A stretch of 64,000 nt of DNA from Cryoendolithus antarcticus (taxonomy: Eukaryota > Ascomycota > Dothideomycetes > Cladosporiales > Cladosporiaceae). Position 1 is the stretch's first letter; each line of letters starts with the position of its first letter. Positions 1 through 11,636 of the stretch are shown piece after piece. Under the pieces are notes generated by a model. The model did no database searches. It saw only the letters and a program-made list of their open reading frames with translations, and was not told where the DNA came from. The DNA lies in NCBI GenBank assembly GCA_002077065.1, contig NAJO01000012.1, forward strand, positions 620,001 through 684,000, read 5' to 3'. Position numbers and translations under genes: made by a program.

Positions 1-1
1 A

Positions 2-986
2 GTCACCAAAACAGTCTGCCTCAAAAACGCCGAAATCACAGCAATCTGCACTGCAGCCCGCGAAGTCTTCCTCTCGCAACCTGCCCTGATTGAGCTCTCG
101 CCTCCAGTCAAGATTGTCGGTGACGTACATGGCCAGTACACAGATCTCATCCGCATGTTCGAAATGTGCGGTTTCCCGCCAAACAGCAACTTTCTCTTTT
201 TGGGAGACTACGTAGACCGCGGGAAGCAGTCACTGGAGACTATACTGCTATTGCTATGCTACAAGCTGCGCTACCCCGAGAACTTCTTCCTCCTGCGCGG
301 GAACCACGAGTGCGCGAATGTCACAAGAGTGTACGGTTTCTACGATGAGTGCAAGCGTCGCTGCAACGTGAAGATCTGGAAGACGTTTGTGGATACTTTC
401 AACACGCTGCCTATAGCTGCGATTGTGGCTGGCAAGATTTTCTGCGTGCATGGTGGCTTGTCTCCTAGTTTGGGACATATGGACGATATTCGCAATATCG
501 CCCGCCCGACGGACGTTCCCGATTACGGGCTACTGAACGATCTGCTATGGTCTGATCCGGCAGACATGGAAGCCGACTGGGAAGCCAACGAACGGGGCGT
601 GAGCTATTGCTTCGGGAAGAAAGTCATCATGGAGTTTCTTGCCAAACACGACTTCGATCTGGTGTGCAGAGCGCATATGGTGGTCGAGGATGGGTATGAG
701 TTCTTCCAAGAGCGGATCCTGGTCACGGTGTTCAGTGCGCCGAATTACTGCGGGGAGTTTGATAATTGGGGCGCGGTTATGAGTGTGAGTGGGGAGTTGC
801 TTTGCAGTTTCGAGTTGTTGAAGCCGCTTGATAGCAGTGCGTTGAAGAGTCATATTAAGAAGGGGAGGAGTAAGAGGAGTGCTATGATGGTGAATAGTCC
901 GGTAAGTCAATCGAGATGCTTGGGAGTGAGTGCGCGATGCTGACGATGAGACATAGCCTGCCAGCCAGTTCCCGCAGTCTTATTAG
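2..986 (+). CDS. PPZ1: PPZ-type serine/threonine protein phosphatase, catalytic domain (5' partial)
   Basis: PP1-like metallophosphatase of the fungal PPZ/PZL class, which dephosphorylates phospho-Ser/Thr and in yeast tunes cation homeostasis and cell integrity. The frame is open from base 2. Visible motifs in order are GDVHGQ, GDYVDRG, GNHE, the HGG loop and the [14 protein letters not shown] segment before the C-terminal tail, so all metal ligands are present. The opening [14 protein letters not shown] stretch and the tail after SFELLKPLD resemble PPZ more than PP1. A 55-base GT-AG intron at 902-956 separates the catalytic exon from a nine-codon last exon ending in TAG at 986. The long N-terminal Ser-rich region expected of PPZ lies outside the window. 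Certain as a PP1/PPZ phosphatase; the PPZ assignment is probable. Confidence 0.93.
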
Positions 987-1993
987 GAGCCTCATGATGA
1001 GAATCGGCCACCCGGTCAGCCATACTTGCTAGATCTTGCTGGACAACCGCCTACGCTCCCGACCAATTTATGCCATACGAGCAGCACGTCATGTCCGTCA
1101 GCGCAAGAGCCAGCCGACATGATTATCGCGGATGTGCATTACGGAGACAGCTTGGCTTCATCAATCTCGACTCGGCAGGCCAGGTCCAGGGCTGCAGACC
1201 CTCCCGTCCCGGCAAGGAGCAGTCAGAATCATTATCGATCGTCGCGTGTGGGCAAACTCACACTTCGCAGGATGAGGAAGCAGAATGGGTTCAAACGTCT
1301 TCCTAGCCCAGTGGGGCTGCACCATCCTCAAGCGGTTATATATAGGCACGAGGTCCCGCGTAGCACAATGGCGGACCCTTTTGCAGATCCGTTGGCGAAT
1401 TCATTTGCGGACCCGCTTGCGCCTGAAGCGAGAAGGAGAGATTCTCATGATTGTAATTTGGAGCATTAGGAGGCGCGAGGCGGGCGCTAAACTCCTCAAC
1501 TTTGGGTCGGCCGGTTACTGGAGTGCAGTGGCTTCACATCCGTCTCCAGCAGCCCATGACTGTCGCTCGTGGACCACGGCGATTCCAGTCTTGAAGATGG
1601 ATACTCTCTGGCTGCCTCAGAAGCAGCGTCGTCCTTGAGTCCTTGTTGCACAGCGGAGGCAGCGGAAGACAGTCGCTGAATCATGATCACACACTGCGAT
1701 TCACTTGGAAGTTTAGGCATCTCCAGTGGGGCAGATTCCACGTTGCTCGCCTTCCTCAGGGCAACACAGGCGACTTGTCGCGGGTGCACAGCATCGCGTG
1801 GCAAAAGTATGAGTGTACGAAGATGGTTGAGGTGCACTAAGCACGGTGGGAAATAGAGGACTGTCATGAATAGTACATTTCTTCCAGCCGAACGGCCACC
1901 TTCCCTCGTTTGACAGGATACCCGCCGACTGCGCCGCCCGACGAATCGCGAGTTACCCATGCAATCACGCGTCAGGGCTGCGCCCAGACAAGC
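987..1993. other. Intergenic, no gene supported
   Basis: This space lies between the convergent phosphatase and threonine deaminase genes and should hold both 3' UTRs. ORFs up to about 150 codons exist on both strands, but none shows a recognisable domain, plausible composition or splice structure. Confidence 0.6.
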
Positions 1994-3869
1994 CTACTGC
2001 CTCATGAACAACTTGTAGACCTCATCCCCCGTCTCCTCATGCCATGGATACCCAAGCTCTCCCAAGAACCCCTCAATCCCCTCCTGTCCTTCCTTATCAT
2101 CAGGACACTGGATCCCCGCCAAAACCCTCGCAACATCCCCGCCATAGTTTCTGTAATGGAACAGACTGATGTTGAAACCCGGCTGCAGCGTCGTCAAAAA
2201 CTTATACAGCGCGCCTTGCCGCTCGGGAAAGGTGAACGAGAATAGGCGTTCGTTGGCGCCCTCTGGTAGTCTACCTCCGACGAGATATCGGAGGTGGGAT
2301 TTTGCGAGCTCCGAGGAGGAGACATCTTGAGCTGGCATGTCTTGTGCTTGCAGGCGGGTTAGGAGAGACGCAAGATCGCGGTCGCGGGTTGAGGCTGTGA
2401 GCGAGATGCCTATGAGGATGTTCGCGCGATTGGGGGAGGTATAGCGGTACGCAAATTCCGTGACGGACATGGGATTTACGGCGCTGACTAGCGCTGCGAA
2501 GCTGCCTGGAGTTTCGGGGATGGTGACGCAGAGGAGTGCTTCTTTCTTCTCGCCTAGCGCAGCACGCTCGGCCACGAAGCGCAAGCGGTCGAAGTTCATG
2601 TTCGCTCCGGAGGCTATGGCTACGAGTTGCCGGGAGGTGTTCAAGGAGGGGTTCGTGGCTGTGTATTTCTTCAGACCTGCGAGGGAGAGAGCTCCAGCGG
2701 GTTCAAGGATCGATCGCGTGTCTTCGAAGGTGTCTTTGATGGCTGCGCAGATCTCGTCGGTGGTAACTTGGATTACTTCATCGACTACTTCCTGAGCGAG
2801 GCGAAAGGTTTCTTCGCCCACAGTCTTGACTGCTGCGCCGTCGGCGAAGAGTCCGACTTCGGAGAGGACCACGCGGCGGCCAAGTTTCAAGGATTGCACC
2901 ATGGCGTTCGCGTCGTACGTTTCGACACCTATGATCTTGACGTGGGGCGCTATGCGTTTGACGTAGACGCCTATGCCTGCTACAAGCCCGCCGCCGCCGA
3001 CGCAGCAGAAAATCGCTTCGAGATTGCTGAGATCGGCTTGCCGGATAATTTCCATGCCGATCGTGCCCTGGCCGGCTATCACGTAGGGGTCGTCGAAAGG
3101 TGGGATGTTAGTGAGGCCGTGAAGGTCTGACAGGCGGGCGCATTCGGTCTTGGCGGCGTCGAAGTCTGCGCCGTGTAGGACTACGTTGCCGCCGAGGCGG
3201 GAGACGTTGCTGTGCTTTATTGCGGGTGTGCCGGTGGGCATTGTGATCGTGGCGGGAATCTTGAGTTTTCGGGCGGAGTAGGCAACGCCTTGGGCGTGGT
3301 TTCCTGTAGGACTGGGTACTTAGCCTATGTTGCGAGCGCTCAGCGGGACGTTCTCGTAATGCGGTACTGCTGAGAAGTACTTCAAAGTGCAATTGAAGTA
3401 GATGGAGTGGCGTACCTGCCGAACATGCGATCACGCCTTTCCACCGCTCCGCCTGCGTCAGATGGGCCATCTTGTTGTAGGCACCACGCAGCTTGAAAGA
3501 GAAGACGGGCAGTAAGTCTTCCCGCTTGAGCAAGACCTTGCATTCGAGACGATTCGACAGGTTGACGGCATGAGTGAGTGGCGTTTCTTCAATGACATCG
3601 TAGACCCGTGATGTGAGGATGAGTCGAAGATACTAGTACATTGTCAGATATGCGAAGAATGGAAGATGTCAGATGGGACGTACATCAGGATAGCCAGTCG
3701 GAAGCAGGAAGTCGGGTGGTACTCTCGTCTCTTCTTTACGCGGCGTGGATGCAGGGGGCGAAGACAAGCTGTACTCGGTTAAACTTAGGCCAGAATGTTG
3801 TGTTTTGGTGGGTGTCTGAGGCGTGTGGTAGCCATTGGTCGTTGCGTGATCAATGGTATAGTCTGCCAT
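1994..3869 (-). CDS. ILV1: Threonine deaminase (threonine ammonia-lyase, biosynthetic)
   Basis: PLP enzyme converting L-threonine to 2-oxobutanoate, the first step of isoleucine synthesis, mitochondrial in fungi. Three exons, 3869-3684, 3632-3416 and 3303-1994, are joined by introns of 51 and 112 bases and give 570 residues, close to yeast Ilv1. Exon 1 ends in GYPD and exon 2 opens [13 protein letters not shown]. The PLP lysine lies in [10 protein letters not shown], the [13 protein letters not shown] motif spans the second junction and the glycine-rich phosphate loop [10 protein letters not shown] follows. The C-terminal third (from about residue 370) contains two ACT-like regulatory repeats ([20 protein letters not shown]) that mediate isoleucine feedback in this family. 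The ATG at 3869 gives an N terminus poor in basic residues, not a typical mitochondrial presequence, so an upstream start or exon remains possible. Confidence 0.95.
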
Positions 3870-4257
3870 GATTTCGACGATTGGCTGTGAGAACGGCTAT
3901 CGACGTGCTCTCACAATATTTGTACGAGTTCAAGTTGCGGAAGTGGGAGCACCCATCGCTACATGTATAAACGTTTGCAGTGCCAAGGTACCAGCCTGAG
4001 GCATCTTAGGATGCTTCTCCAGAACTCTCGTCTTTCTTTTACACTGCTATGGACGGTCGAGCAAACCAGAGCGGCTTCACCACGATACCATTTTACTGAG
4101 TCTGCTGCCGTGAGAGTTCGACATGAGCACAAAATACGTCATCTAGCATCCTGTGAAACTTCCGTAGGATATCCGTTGCTCTCATCTTCTTACGCACCCA
4201 CAGTCTCAGCAAATCTCCGCCTATGGCACTACTCCGTCCCTCATTCCCAGACACCTT
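3870..4257. other. Intergenic: ILV1 promoter and 3' flank of the USP locus
   Basis: No convincing coding frame. It should contain the ILV1 promoter, since the gene reads leftwards from 3869, and the downstream flank of the next locus. I see no recognisable site. Confidence 0.5.
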
Positions 4258-7200
4258 CTACCCTTTACGGCCTCCCTTGTCCTTTGGATACGGCTCAAAC
4301 CTATCACGTAACTCGCGCACACCAGGTCTAGTTCGAAAGGTCCGAGTCGGTCCCTGCCCTACAGAACGCGGACTATCGGGAGGTCGTACCGGCGCAGTCT
4401 GGCTCAGAGCCGCGGCCACCCGATTGTTGAGTGCAAATGAAGCCCTAGTGATATCCTCATGACGAAGATCGGCCAACATGCGCTCAATATCTTCGATGGT
4501 TGGCGCTTGAGAGCGAGGTTGTTGCGCAAGCTCCTGCACCCTTGATTGCGCAGCTGCAAGCTGTTCGGCCTGTGTTTTTAGCAGTGCGTCTCTATCGCGC
4601 GCAGCTCCTGCCTCGAGAATGAAGTCTTGCAGACCACTCGCCTGCGCTTCTAAGGCCTTGACATCGGCTGCCGTTTTATCTCGCCTTGCTTCAAGCCTCA
4701 CGATCTCTTCATGGGTCGCAGGGTGTCCTGGAGAGGTGGTCTGCGTGCCTGATCTGGCGAGGTGTGTGCACCAGAGGCCGACATCTGTAGCAAGAGAATG
4801 CAGCTTGATACGACTCGGGTGATTTGTAGCTAGCCCGTCCGCAGCAGATGTAATGCGGCTGCTGAAGTGCCCACCAATAGCCAAGGGCATGCTCTCGTCA
4901 TGACAGGAAAGCAGTGTGGCGAGTCAGCGCTGATGCCTGCGAGCTCGACCATAGCAGACGAGCTTGAGGGATCTTCGGTGCAGAGGGTTGCCAGTCTTTG
5001 CTGCAAGTCTTGCACAACCTCAGACAGCCTTAGCTTCGTATAGTCGGCAGCGCCTTGCTCGCCATCCGAGTCGCTGTCGGAACCGTCGCTCGAGCTGCTG
5101 TCGGAGTCGCTGTCGGAGTCGCTATCGTACTCATCAGAGTCGATCAGAAGACTGTCGGGATCAACAACGATCTCTTCGTCGTCAATAGTCGCTCCATCAA
5201 GCGTCCCGTTAGTCTCATCCCCAAGCTCGGAGGGTGGACCGGCTATACGTTCATTGAGCGCTGCTTCGGCCGCGAAGGCTGCGATCTCCTCCTCAGACAT
5301 TAGTGTGTAGACCATGCCGCAGATGCCGTACATAGGTTCAAGCTGATTGTCCGCGGGGTGAGCCCAGTGTGGTGCAAGCTCACGATCGTCGAACGCCGCC
5401 CAGCGGAAATAACCCTGCTCATCCGCAATCCTGGCCATAGCGATGAAGTGGCGAGTTTTGTGTGCAAGCACACCCCGGAGGCGATACCTAGTCGCTGTCT
5501 TATCCGACGGATCAAAAGCTCCGTAGGTCGCCTCTGACGGTAATTGCGCTTGAGCCAGTCGCTCGAGATCGATAGTCCCATCGCCTAGGTCGATGGGATT
5601 CTCCAGGAAACGTGCGCTGCGCCCCATGTCTCGCTCACTCGCGTGGAGAAGTGAAGTTAGCCTGTGTCGCTCAATTTTGATTACCAACACAGTCGGTGTC
5701 TGGAGTATGCGACGATAGATAGTGCGATCCACCGCATGGCTTTCATCACTAGCACAGCTCAAATGAATGTCGTCTGCGATCGGAGACGTCCCGATCTCGT
5801 CACTGGAGTCGATCAGCTCATCCATAGTGTATGGTCTGTCCGGCTGATCTAACGCATCGACAGGGAAATTCAGCTTGATCGAGCGTTTCTCTTCGAATTT
5901 GCGTCTGACAGGGGTGGCACAGTCAGGCTGCGTACAGACTGTCTCGACTGCAATCTGCATGCCAAGTAGTGTCTCAATCGTAGAGTCGGCGCCATTCTGT
6001 CGGTGGTAGAAGCGCTCCTCCTGGTACTGCTGCATAATGTTCCGCAATGGACCATCAGAGACCACTGCGGTGGGTGCAGTAAAAGGCAGGGACACATCCC
6101 CAGCCGTGTTGAGTATGTCAACGATGGTGTCGAGAAGTGCACCTGGATCATCCTCCTGCCCAAACCTGAACGAGTTGCAGTACAAGGCCATCACAGCGCG
6201 GAGGACGTTCTCAGTGAGTACAGGCGTGACCTTGCCCTTGTTGCTATCGGGAGCGTTCATAGCAGCGCGAAGGTGGGCTGTAGCCGTTTTGTGCTTCTTC
6301 ATGTTCAGATCGCCTCGAAGCGACAATTCGTTCGCAAGTCTGCCGGTGTTCGACTCATGTGGCGCTGTCGCGGAGTCGAGGACGACCTGGCGTAGCTCAG
6401 GAACATGGTTTTAGACTTGCAAGACAACTGCAGCATAGCAGACGTTGTTGCGGTTGGTGAGATTGGCAGCGCTTGGGCGCCCAGTGGCTGCAGGCACCGT
6501 GTTGAAATGCCTGCGGAGGGACATGTTGTAGAGCTGCAGGAGGCGGTCTTTGCGAGCTTGCGCAGACTCCTTGCGCTGAGCACTGCGTTCAAGCTGTGGC
6601 ACAGGGGCAACATTGTCGGGTATCCCCAGCGGCCAATCTCTGAACTTCAGAGGTGCATGTACAAGAAGCTCCTGCATACGCTGATGGTTTGCATCATCAC
6701 CGCCGCGGGCTGCATCGTAGCTCCAGCAGTCAAAAATGATGTTACACTTCACCAAATCGAGTTGCTCGTAGCTTTCTCCGAACCCAGTCTCCATGGGAAG
6801 TCCATGATTGACCTTGTGGGCACCAAGCATCAAGGGATGCCGCGTGTAGGGTTCCAGCTCCCGTCGCATCCACATGAAATTCTCAGGATAGTCCGGATGA
6901 AATTGAAAGTCTCCAGGGCGGATGTGCTGGTAGAGTTGCAGCGCGAAGAGCGACTCTACAGAACGATGGGCAACTCTTGAGTGCCATACATCGCAATTTC
7001 TGTTCATCGTCATTAGACGCAGTGCATGAAATTGTTTGTTGCATCGCCAGTCCCAAAAAATGGGCTTGTTTGCCGGATTGAAAAGATACGGCACGTCGTC
7101 AGTGTTGTAGTCCTCTCCATTCTGCTCGCCGAATGTCACCATGAACTCGATGATGGTGTCAAGGTCCGGAAAGTCTTCTTTCCCATTCGCAATTCGTTCC

Positions 7201-10048
7201 GCGCCTGGCACACCACGAGCAGATGTTGCATAGCAGGAGTTGCTTATCCTCCAGGGCTGGAACGTGCTGTCTGCCTCATCTGGATCTACGGCACAACGCG
7301 AGAGTTGTTGCCGTATGGCGTCGACTTTTTCAGGGTCCAGCTGCAGGCGCTCCTCTGTGCTATAGGGCAATTGCAAGCTGATGAGATAAAGGTGGTCGAT
7401 GCATCTGTGCAGATACTGACGTCTGCTCTCGTCAGGCAGCTGACATAGCTCTGCGAACAGCGGGAGAAGCAGCTTCCCGTGCGCCCATTTCAGGCAATTT
7501 TCGAGCGCTACACAACGAGCAGTTTCATGAGGCTTCAATAGGTTATCGCATAGAACGGGCACTTACCAAGGCAAGCTTTAAAGTTGCCGGGAGCATGTGA
7601 TGCGGTGATACGGCGACCTTCCTCATCGGTGATGACCGTGATAGGCTCGATCGCATCGAGCTGGACAGCGAAAATATCGGGACGCGGCAGTGAGACATCC
7701 AGGGTGGCGCCGTAATAGGATGTGGGGGCTACGGTAGGATCATCTAGTCCGCTCTCACGCAAGAAGTTGGACCAGATCTCATTGCGCCCCTGCCTCGTGT
7801 CTGCAGCAAGTTTTGCGTGCCCACGCTTCTCCAACTGCCGAATATGTTTGCTTAGAGCATTAGCGAACATGCCGTGGAGTCGCGAAAGATGGTCCGATTG
7901 GTACACGCATTCTATTCCCGAATCCTGGCATCGCAAGCACGGCCGCGACCTACTGCACGAGTGGCTTGGATCGGGGTTCTGCTGACATGGAGTGCAATCT
8001 TCAGTAACCTTCTTCGCCTCCGAGTATGTGCAGTATGTGCCCGACTCCACGCATGGCAGACAAGGCTTAAGCTTATCGCACGGGAGATTGATAGCCGGGT
8101 TCTGTTGGCATGGAGTGCAGTCTTGCCTCCTCGCGGGCGCCTCATAGATGCAGGCTGTGTCCGACTCAGCGCATGGCAGACAAGGCTTACGCCTGTCGCA
8201 CGGGAGGTTGGCATCGGGGTTCTGTTGGCATGGAGTGCAGTCTTGCCTCCTCACGGGCACCTCGTAGGTGCAGGCTCTGCCCGACTCCACACATGGCTGA
8301 CAGGGCTTAAGCCTGTCACACGGATGCTCCGCATCGGGGTTCTGCATGTCCTGGCAAGGAGTGCAGTCGTCGGCTCTGTAATAATCGCATACTAAATGCA
8401 ACTCTTCGCATCGTGAGCAAGGACTGAGCCTATTGCAAGGGTTCTCTGGATCGGGATGCTCTTGACAGGAGCTGCAGCTGTTATTATTCCGTTTACGGCG
8501 CCTCTTGACGCGCACGTCTTGCTCGCCAGAAATGCATTCCGGACATAGCAAACGACCTTCGGCGTCCGGCTCCAGGTGCAGACAGACTGTCAACTTCCTG
8601 CAGTTGGTGCAAAGATGAGTTTTGAGAAGCTTATTTTCGCATTGGCAGGGACCAGGCATGCTCTCTGCAGTCTCCCACAGTAAGATCTCAACGTCTGCGC
8701 GGATTGCCATCGCCTCAAATGTCCAGAGTATATCGCCAGAGAGCTGCCAGTATCGCATACCAAGCTCGAGAACGCGATAGGTCGCGTCTGGGGATTCAGG
8801 CAGTGAGATGGTGTTCATGCAAAATGGCTCAATATCCTTAGCCAATGTCTGGGATGGGCGAATGCGGTATCCTGATTCGCTGGTAGTAAGGGTAAACAGT
8901 GCACCAGAGCTGTACAAAGACTCGCCCGTGCCAATGGAGACTTTGTCAGTAGCCTCGCGTACGCCGAGGACCTCCAGGCATGATTTGTAGTACAGTTCCG
9001 CCGCCTCAAGCGTGCACACTTTGCCCTCCAACTTCGAGCAGATCCAATGCATGTTGATCATACCTCGCCGCTGCAGTGCTTCATCGTCCGGCGTAGACGG
9101 ATTTGGCGGATTGTTGGGGGCGCTGAACCGTCGTGCAGCGTGAATCTGCACAGTGCTGTTTGCGAATAACGCCGTAACGGGTTTCTTCAAAAACGTCTCT
9201 GTCTTGCCGGTCTGAGGGTCGATGATATGAGCCGTCATTGTGATGGTGCGACTTTGACAATTTTTGCTAATGTAGGGTAACGGGATCTGAAGGCCTATGG
9301 AGAGGTTGGCGTTGTCGAGAGCAGCTTGAGAGACCATTGGGAAAGTCCGCGCGTCGTAAACCCCCGGGCCAGCTGCAATGCGTTCACAAAGTCTCAGTAG
9401 TGCCTCTTGTACCAATGCGATATCAGCTTGCGACATCGCATGGAAGAACCTGAAAATTTGCATCCGTTTCGCAGGATTTCTGGCGTTATTGTACACCCAA
9501 GTGTTGGACACAGTGTGTTTCTTGGGCAACTACAGATGTGTCAGTCATGCCAACTCAGACAACAAGGTGAAACGCACCTCCTTCTCGACCGTCGTGACCA
9601 CGATCGCCCAGGCCATGAATCTCTCTTCAAGGCCGAGAGCTTCAGCAGTAGGGTTTTTTGGCTCTTTCGGTGCCATCAATTGTTGAAAGCACTTGCTGAA
9701 GAGCTTGTCGTGTACTTTATGCTTGCGAAGCAGAATCGCGTCGACGGCGGGTGTCGGAGCGTCCACGCCTGGTTGCGAGGGTCCGGTGGGCGGATGGGCG
9801 ACACGGATTGCTTGGGCGTCAATGCACAAGTCCTTGAACGCCTTGTAGTTTTCACCTTCCGCGTGGCCGCCCCAGATATGGTGCTATGGTAGCACTGCAT
9901 TATAGGGGTGAGGCTCTGAGAGTGCGGACGACAGAGGCGCAGTGAGCAAGTCGCTTGCGTCAAAGGTGGGTGGTAGGAAGTCGTCTGAATGCTGGGAGTT
10001 CGGCGGGAACTCGTCGTCCGCATCAGACATGACAATGTCTTCGGCCAT
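4258..10048 (-). pseudogene. Zn2Cys6-repeat / ubiquitin-specific protease fusion with two in-frame stops
   Basis: Four exons fit one frame: 10048-9578, 9529-7567, 7507-4950 and 4893-4258 (introns 48, 59 and 56 bases; the first two have good GTGCGT/GTAAGT donors, the last a weak GTCGAG donor with a GCTGAC branch). The conceptual product is about 1,875 residues. In order: an acidic N terminus; a region of unknown fold; a Cys-rich CxC...CxxC...CPEC knuckle; five Zn2Cys6-like repeats; a USP domain with Cys box (LTNRNNVCYAAVVLQ, with the oxyanion Asn five residues before the Cys) and His box (RHFIAMA...WAAFDD); an Asp/Ser tract; and a coiled coil. USPs remove ubiquitin from proteins. Cys, His and Asp of the triad are all kept, yet TAG at 9886-9884 and TAA at 6413-6411 interrupt the frame. 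Alternatives are two separate genes or stop readthrough. Family not recognised. Confidence 0.6.
7890..8485 (-). repeat. Five tandem Zn2Cys6-like modules, about 120 bp period
   Basis: Within exon 2 of the large locus the protein repeats the pattern C-x2-C-x9(11)-C-x5-C-x2-C-x6-C five times, each opening with CTPCQ or CSSCQ and containing a KPC-like turn, separated by about 10-14 residues. The spacing matches a fungal Zn2Cys6 binuclear cluster with a slightly longer first loop. Copies 2, 3 and 4 are the most alike at the DNA level: near-identical blocks start near 8098 and 8217, which indicates recent tandem duplication. This is protein-coding repetition, not a CRISPR array. Confidence 0.8.
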
Positions 10049-10201
10049 ATCTTTGCGTCCTGGCGTAGACACAGCCACTGAGTTGAGGATGGTGAGAGGT
10101 GGAGGCGTGGTGGCAATCGTATCAGCGAACAGGTAAAAGTTGTGGTGAACCCACGAACGTGAAAGGTTTCACACGCGGGTGTCCAAGGAGGAGGAACGGG
10201 G
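10049..10201. promoter_or_regulatory. Divergent promoter between USP locus and acidic unknown gene
   Basis: 153 bases separate the two divergent start codons, so both promoters must sit here or overlap the genes. No specific element recognised. Confidence 0.4.
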
Positions 10202-11448
10202 ATGGACGCGCCTACCCGACCCAGCAACGACAAACACAAACAGATTTTGTCTGCTACCTTGACTCCAAATGATACTGTGAGAGCTGCATACATAGCGCTG
10301 TCGGTTATATTCCGCATCGTGAACGATGCACCGAACCATACAGCCTATTTCCACCTCAGATATGCGAGATTTCGTCTCGTTGCTCTACCTTCTGCGAGCT
10401 TGACAAGCTGACAAGTTCGAGTAGGCACGATACCAGTGGGAGAAGCAAGCGTACGAAGATGCTGACGATATTTGCAATGCGCTCGTTGCGGATTACGCCT
10501 GTCCTCGCGCGGTCCAGATACGTGCCTGGCAGATGAAGTCATTGTGCACTTCGAAGTACTTCCTTCGGGTCGAGTTCCTTGAGAAAGCGGCAAGTGTCAA
10601 CGATAAGGCAAGGGTAGAGCTGGATCTACCAGAGACAGACGATATGTATAAGACTTACGCCGATCACACGGTAAGTGTTGCGTTCTTGAGAAGTCAGAGT
10701 CGCCACATTCACTATGTCGCCTGGGCCACCAAATACGGCTCTCGATTGACATCAGTAATGGGCCGGATGATTGTCGCTAACACGGTCTCTGCAGGCCAAG
10801 ATGCTCCAGAAGCTCAACAACGACTGGCTCGAGAAGTGGCGACGCCTGGACAAGAATCCACCAACGAAAGAGCAGTTCGAACATGATGCTCAGCAGGCAG
10901 ACGAGCGAGAGGAAGATGCAGAGATGGAGCAATGGCGTGCCGATTGCGCAAGCATGGATGCGGCGGAGGAGGCTGCGCTTCGTGGAGAGATGTTGCTAGC
11001 GGAGGAAGAGACCGACGGAGATATCAACAATGCTCCGCCGATAGTACCGTCTTCGGGCTTCAGTATGTTCCCACCCTGCGTTGATATTCGTGCCAGATTG
11101 TGCTGACTTCTCTTAGTGACATCGGCTGAATTGGGCCGTCGTCGACAACAAGGGCTTGAGCCTCCTGCTGTAGAGGGCGACGCGCCGGGCATGAGTGCGG
11201 CAGAGTCTCGAGCATGGGATGATGCTGCATGGGACCAAGATGAGGAGGATGCGGAGGCCATGGACCTAGCAATGAAAGCTGCTATTGAGCACGTCAAGGC
11301 ACTGCGGGAGATCGGTGAGATGGCCGAGGGCTGGTCGCTAGCTGACGAGGGAGCGGTGGAGAAAGCACAGCAGGAGAAGGCAGGTGGCGATGAGACGGTT
11401 GTGGGAATGGAAAGTCCACCAGGTAGTGATGATGGTATGGAGTTGTAG
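10202..11448 (+). CDS. Acidic hypothetical protein
   Basis: Four exons, 10202-10276, 10425-10670, 10795-11062 and 11117-11448, with donors GTGAGA, GTAAGT and GTATGT and acceptors TAG, CAG and TAG, give 306 residues in one frame. The branch site GCTGAC is visible in the first intron. The N-terminal third has a helical stretch with two or three cysteines (DDICNALVADYAC); the rest is Glu/Asp/Ala-rich and predicted helical, for example DEREEDAEMEQW and DEEDAEAMDLAM, with a Gly/Ser-rich acidic end. No catalytic motif or membrane segment. I do not recognise the family. The precise splice fit makes it a real gene; the function is open. Confidence 0.72.
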
Positions 11449-11581
11449 TCGGATGAAGTGCCGCCTACACCATAGTGCCAAGCATCCCACGCAACCTTAG
11501 TTAACCACGGTTAACCTTCCATTCTCAAGCGGACAACGGATCGGTCGTCATCGATAGAGCTATGCCGTGACAGGTCACGAT

Positions 11582-11614
11582 ATGAGTGGAGATACCAAAC
11601 CACCACTCGATTGA
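11582..11614 (+). promoter_or_regulatory. Short upstream ORF ahead of RCF1
   Basis: An ATG at 11582 opens a ten-codon frame ending in TGA at 11614, 22 bases before the chosen RCF1 start. If transcribed it would be a uORF able to reduce translation of RCF1. The transcript start is unknown. Confidence 0.35.
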
Positions 11615-11636
11615 CCCTTCACCGCCACCGCGAGAT

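Noticed and set aside
2627..3130. Plus-strand ORF of 167 codons
   Set aside because: It is antisense to the strongly conserved ILV1 catalytic domain.
7890..8485. Regular 120-bp repeats resembling a repeat-spacer array
   Set aside because: They translate into cysteine modules in the same frame as the rest of exon 2, and the organism is a fungus, so this is coding repetition and not CRISPR.
9676..10317. A 213-codon minus-strand ORF overlapping the start of the USP locus
   Set aside because: Its Arg/Ser/Pro-rich translation looks out of frame; the alternative frame connects to exon 2 by a canonical intron.
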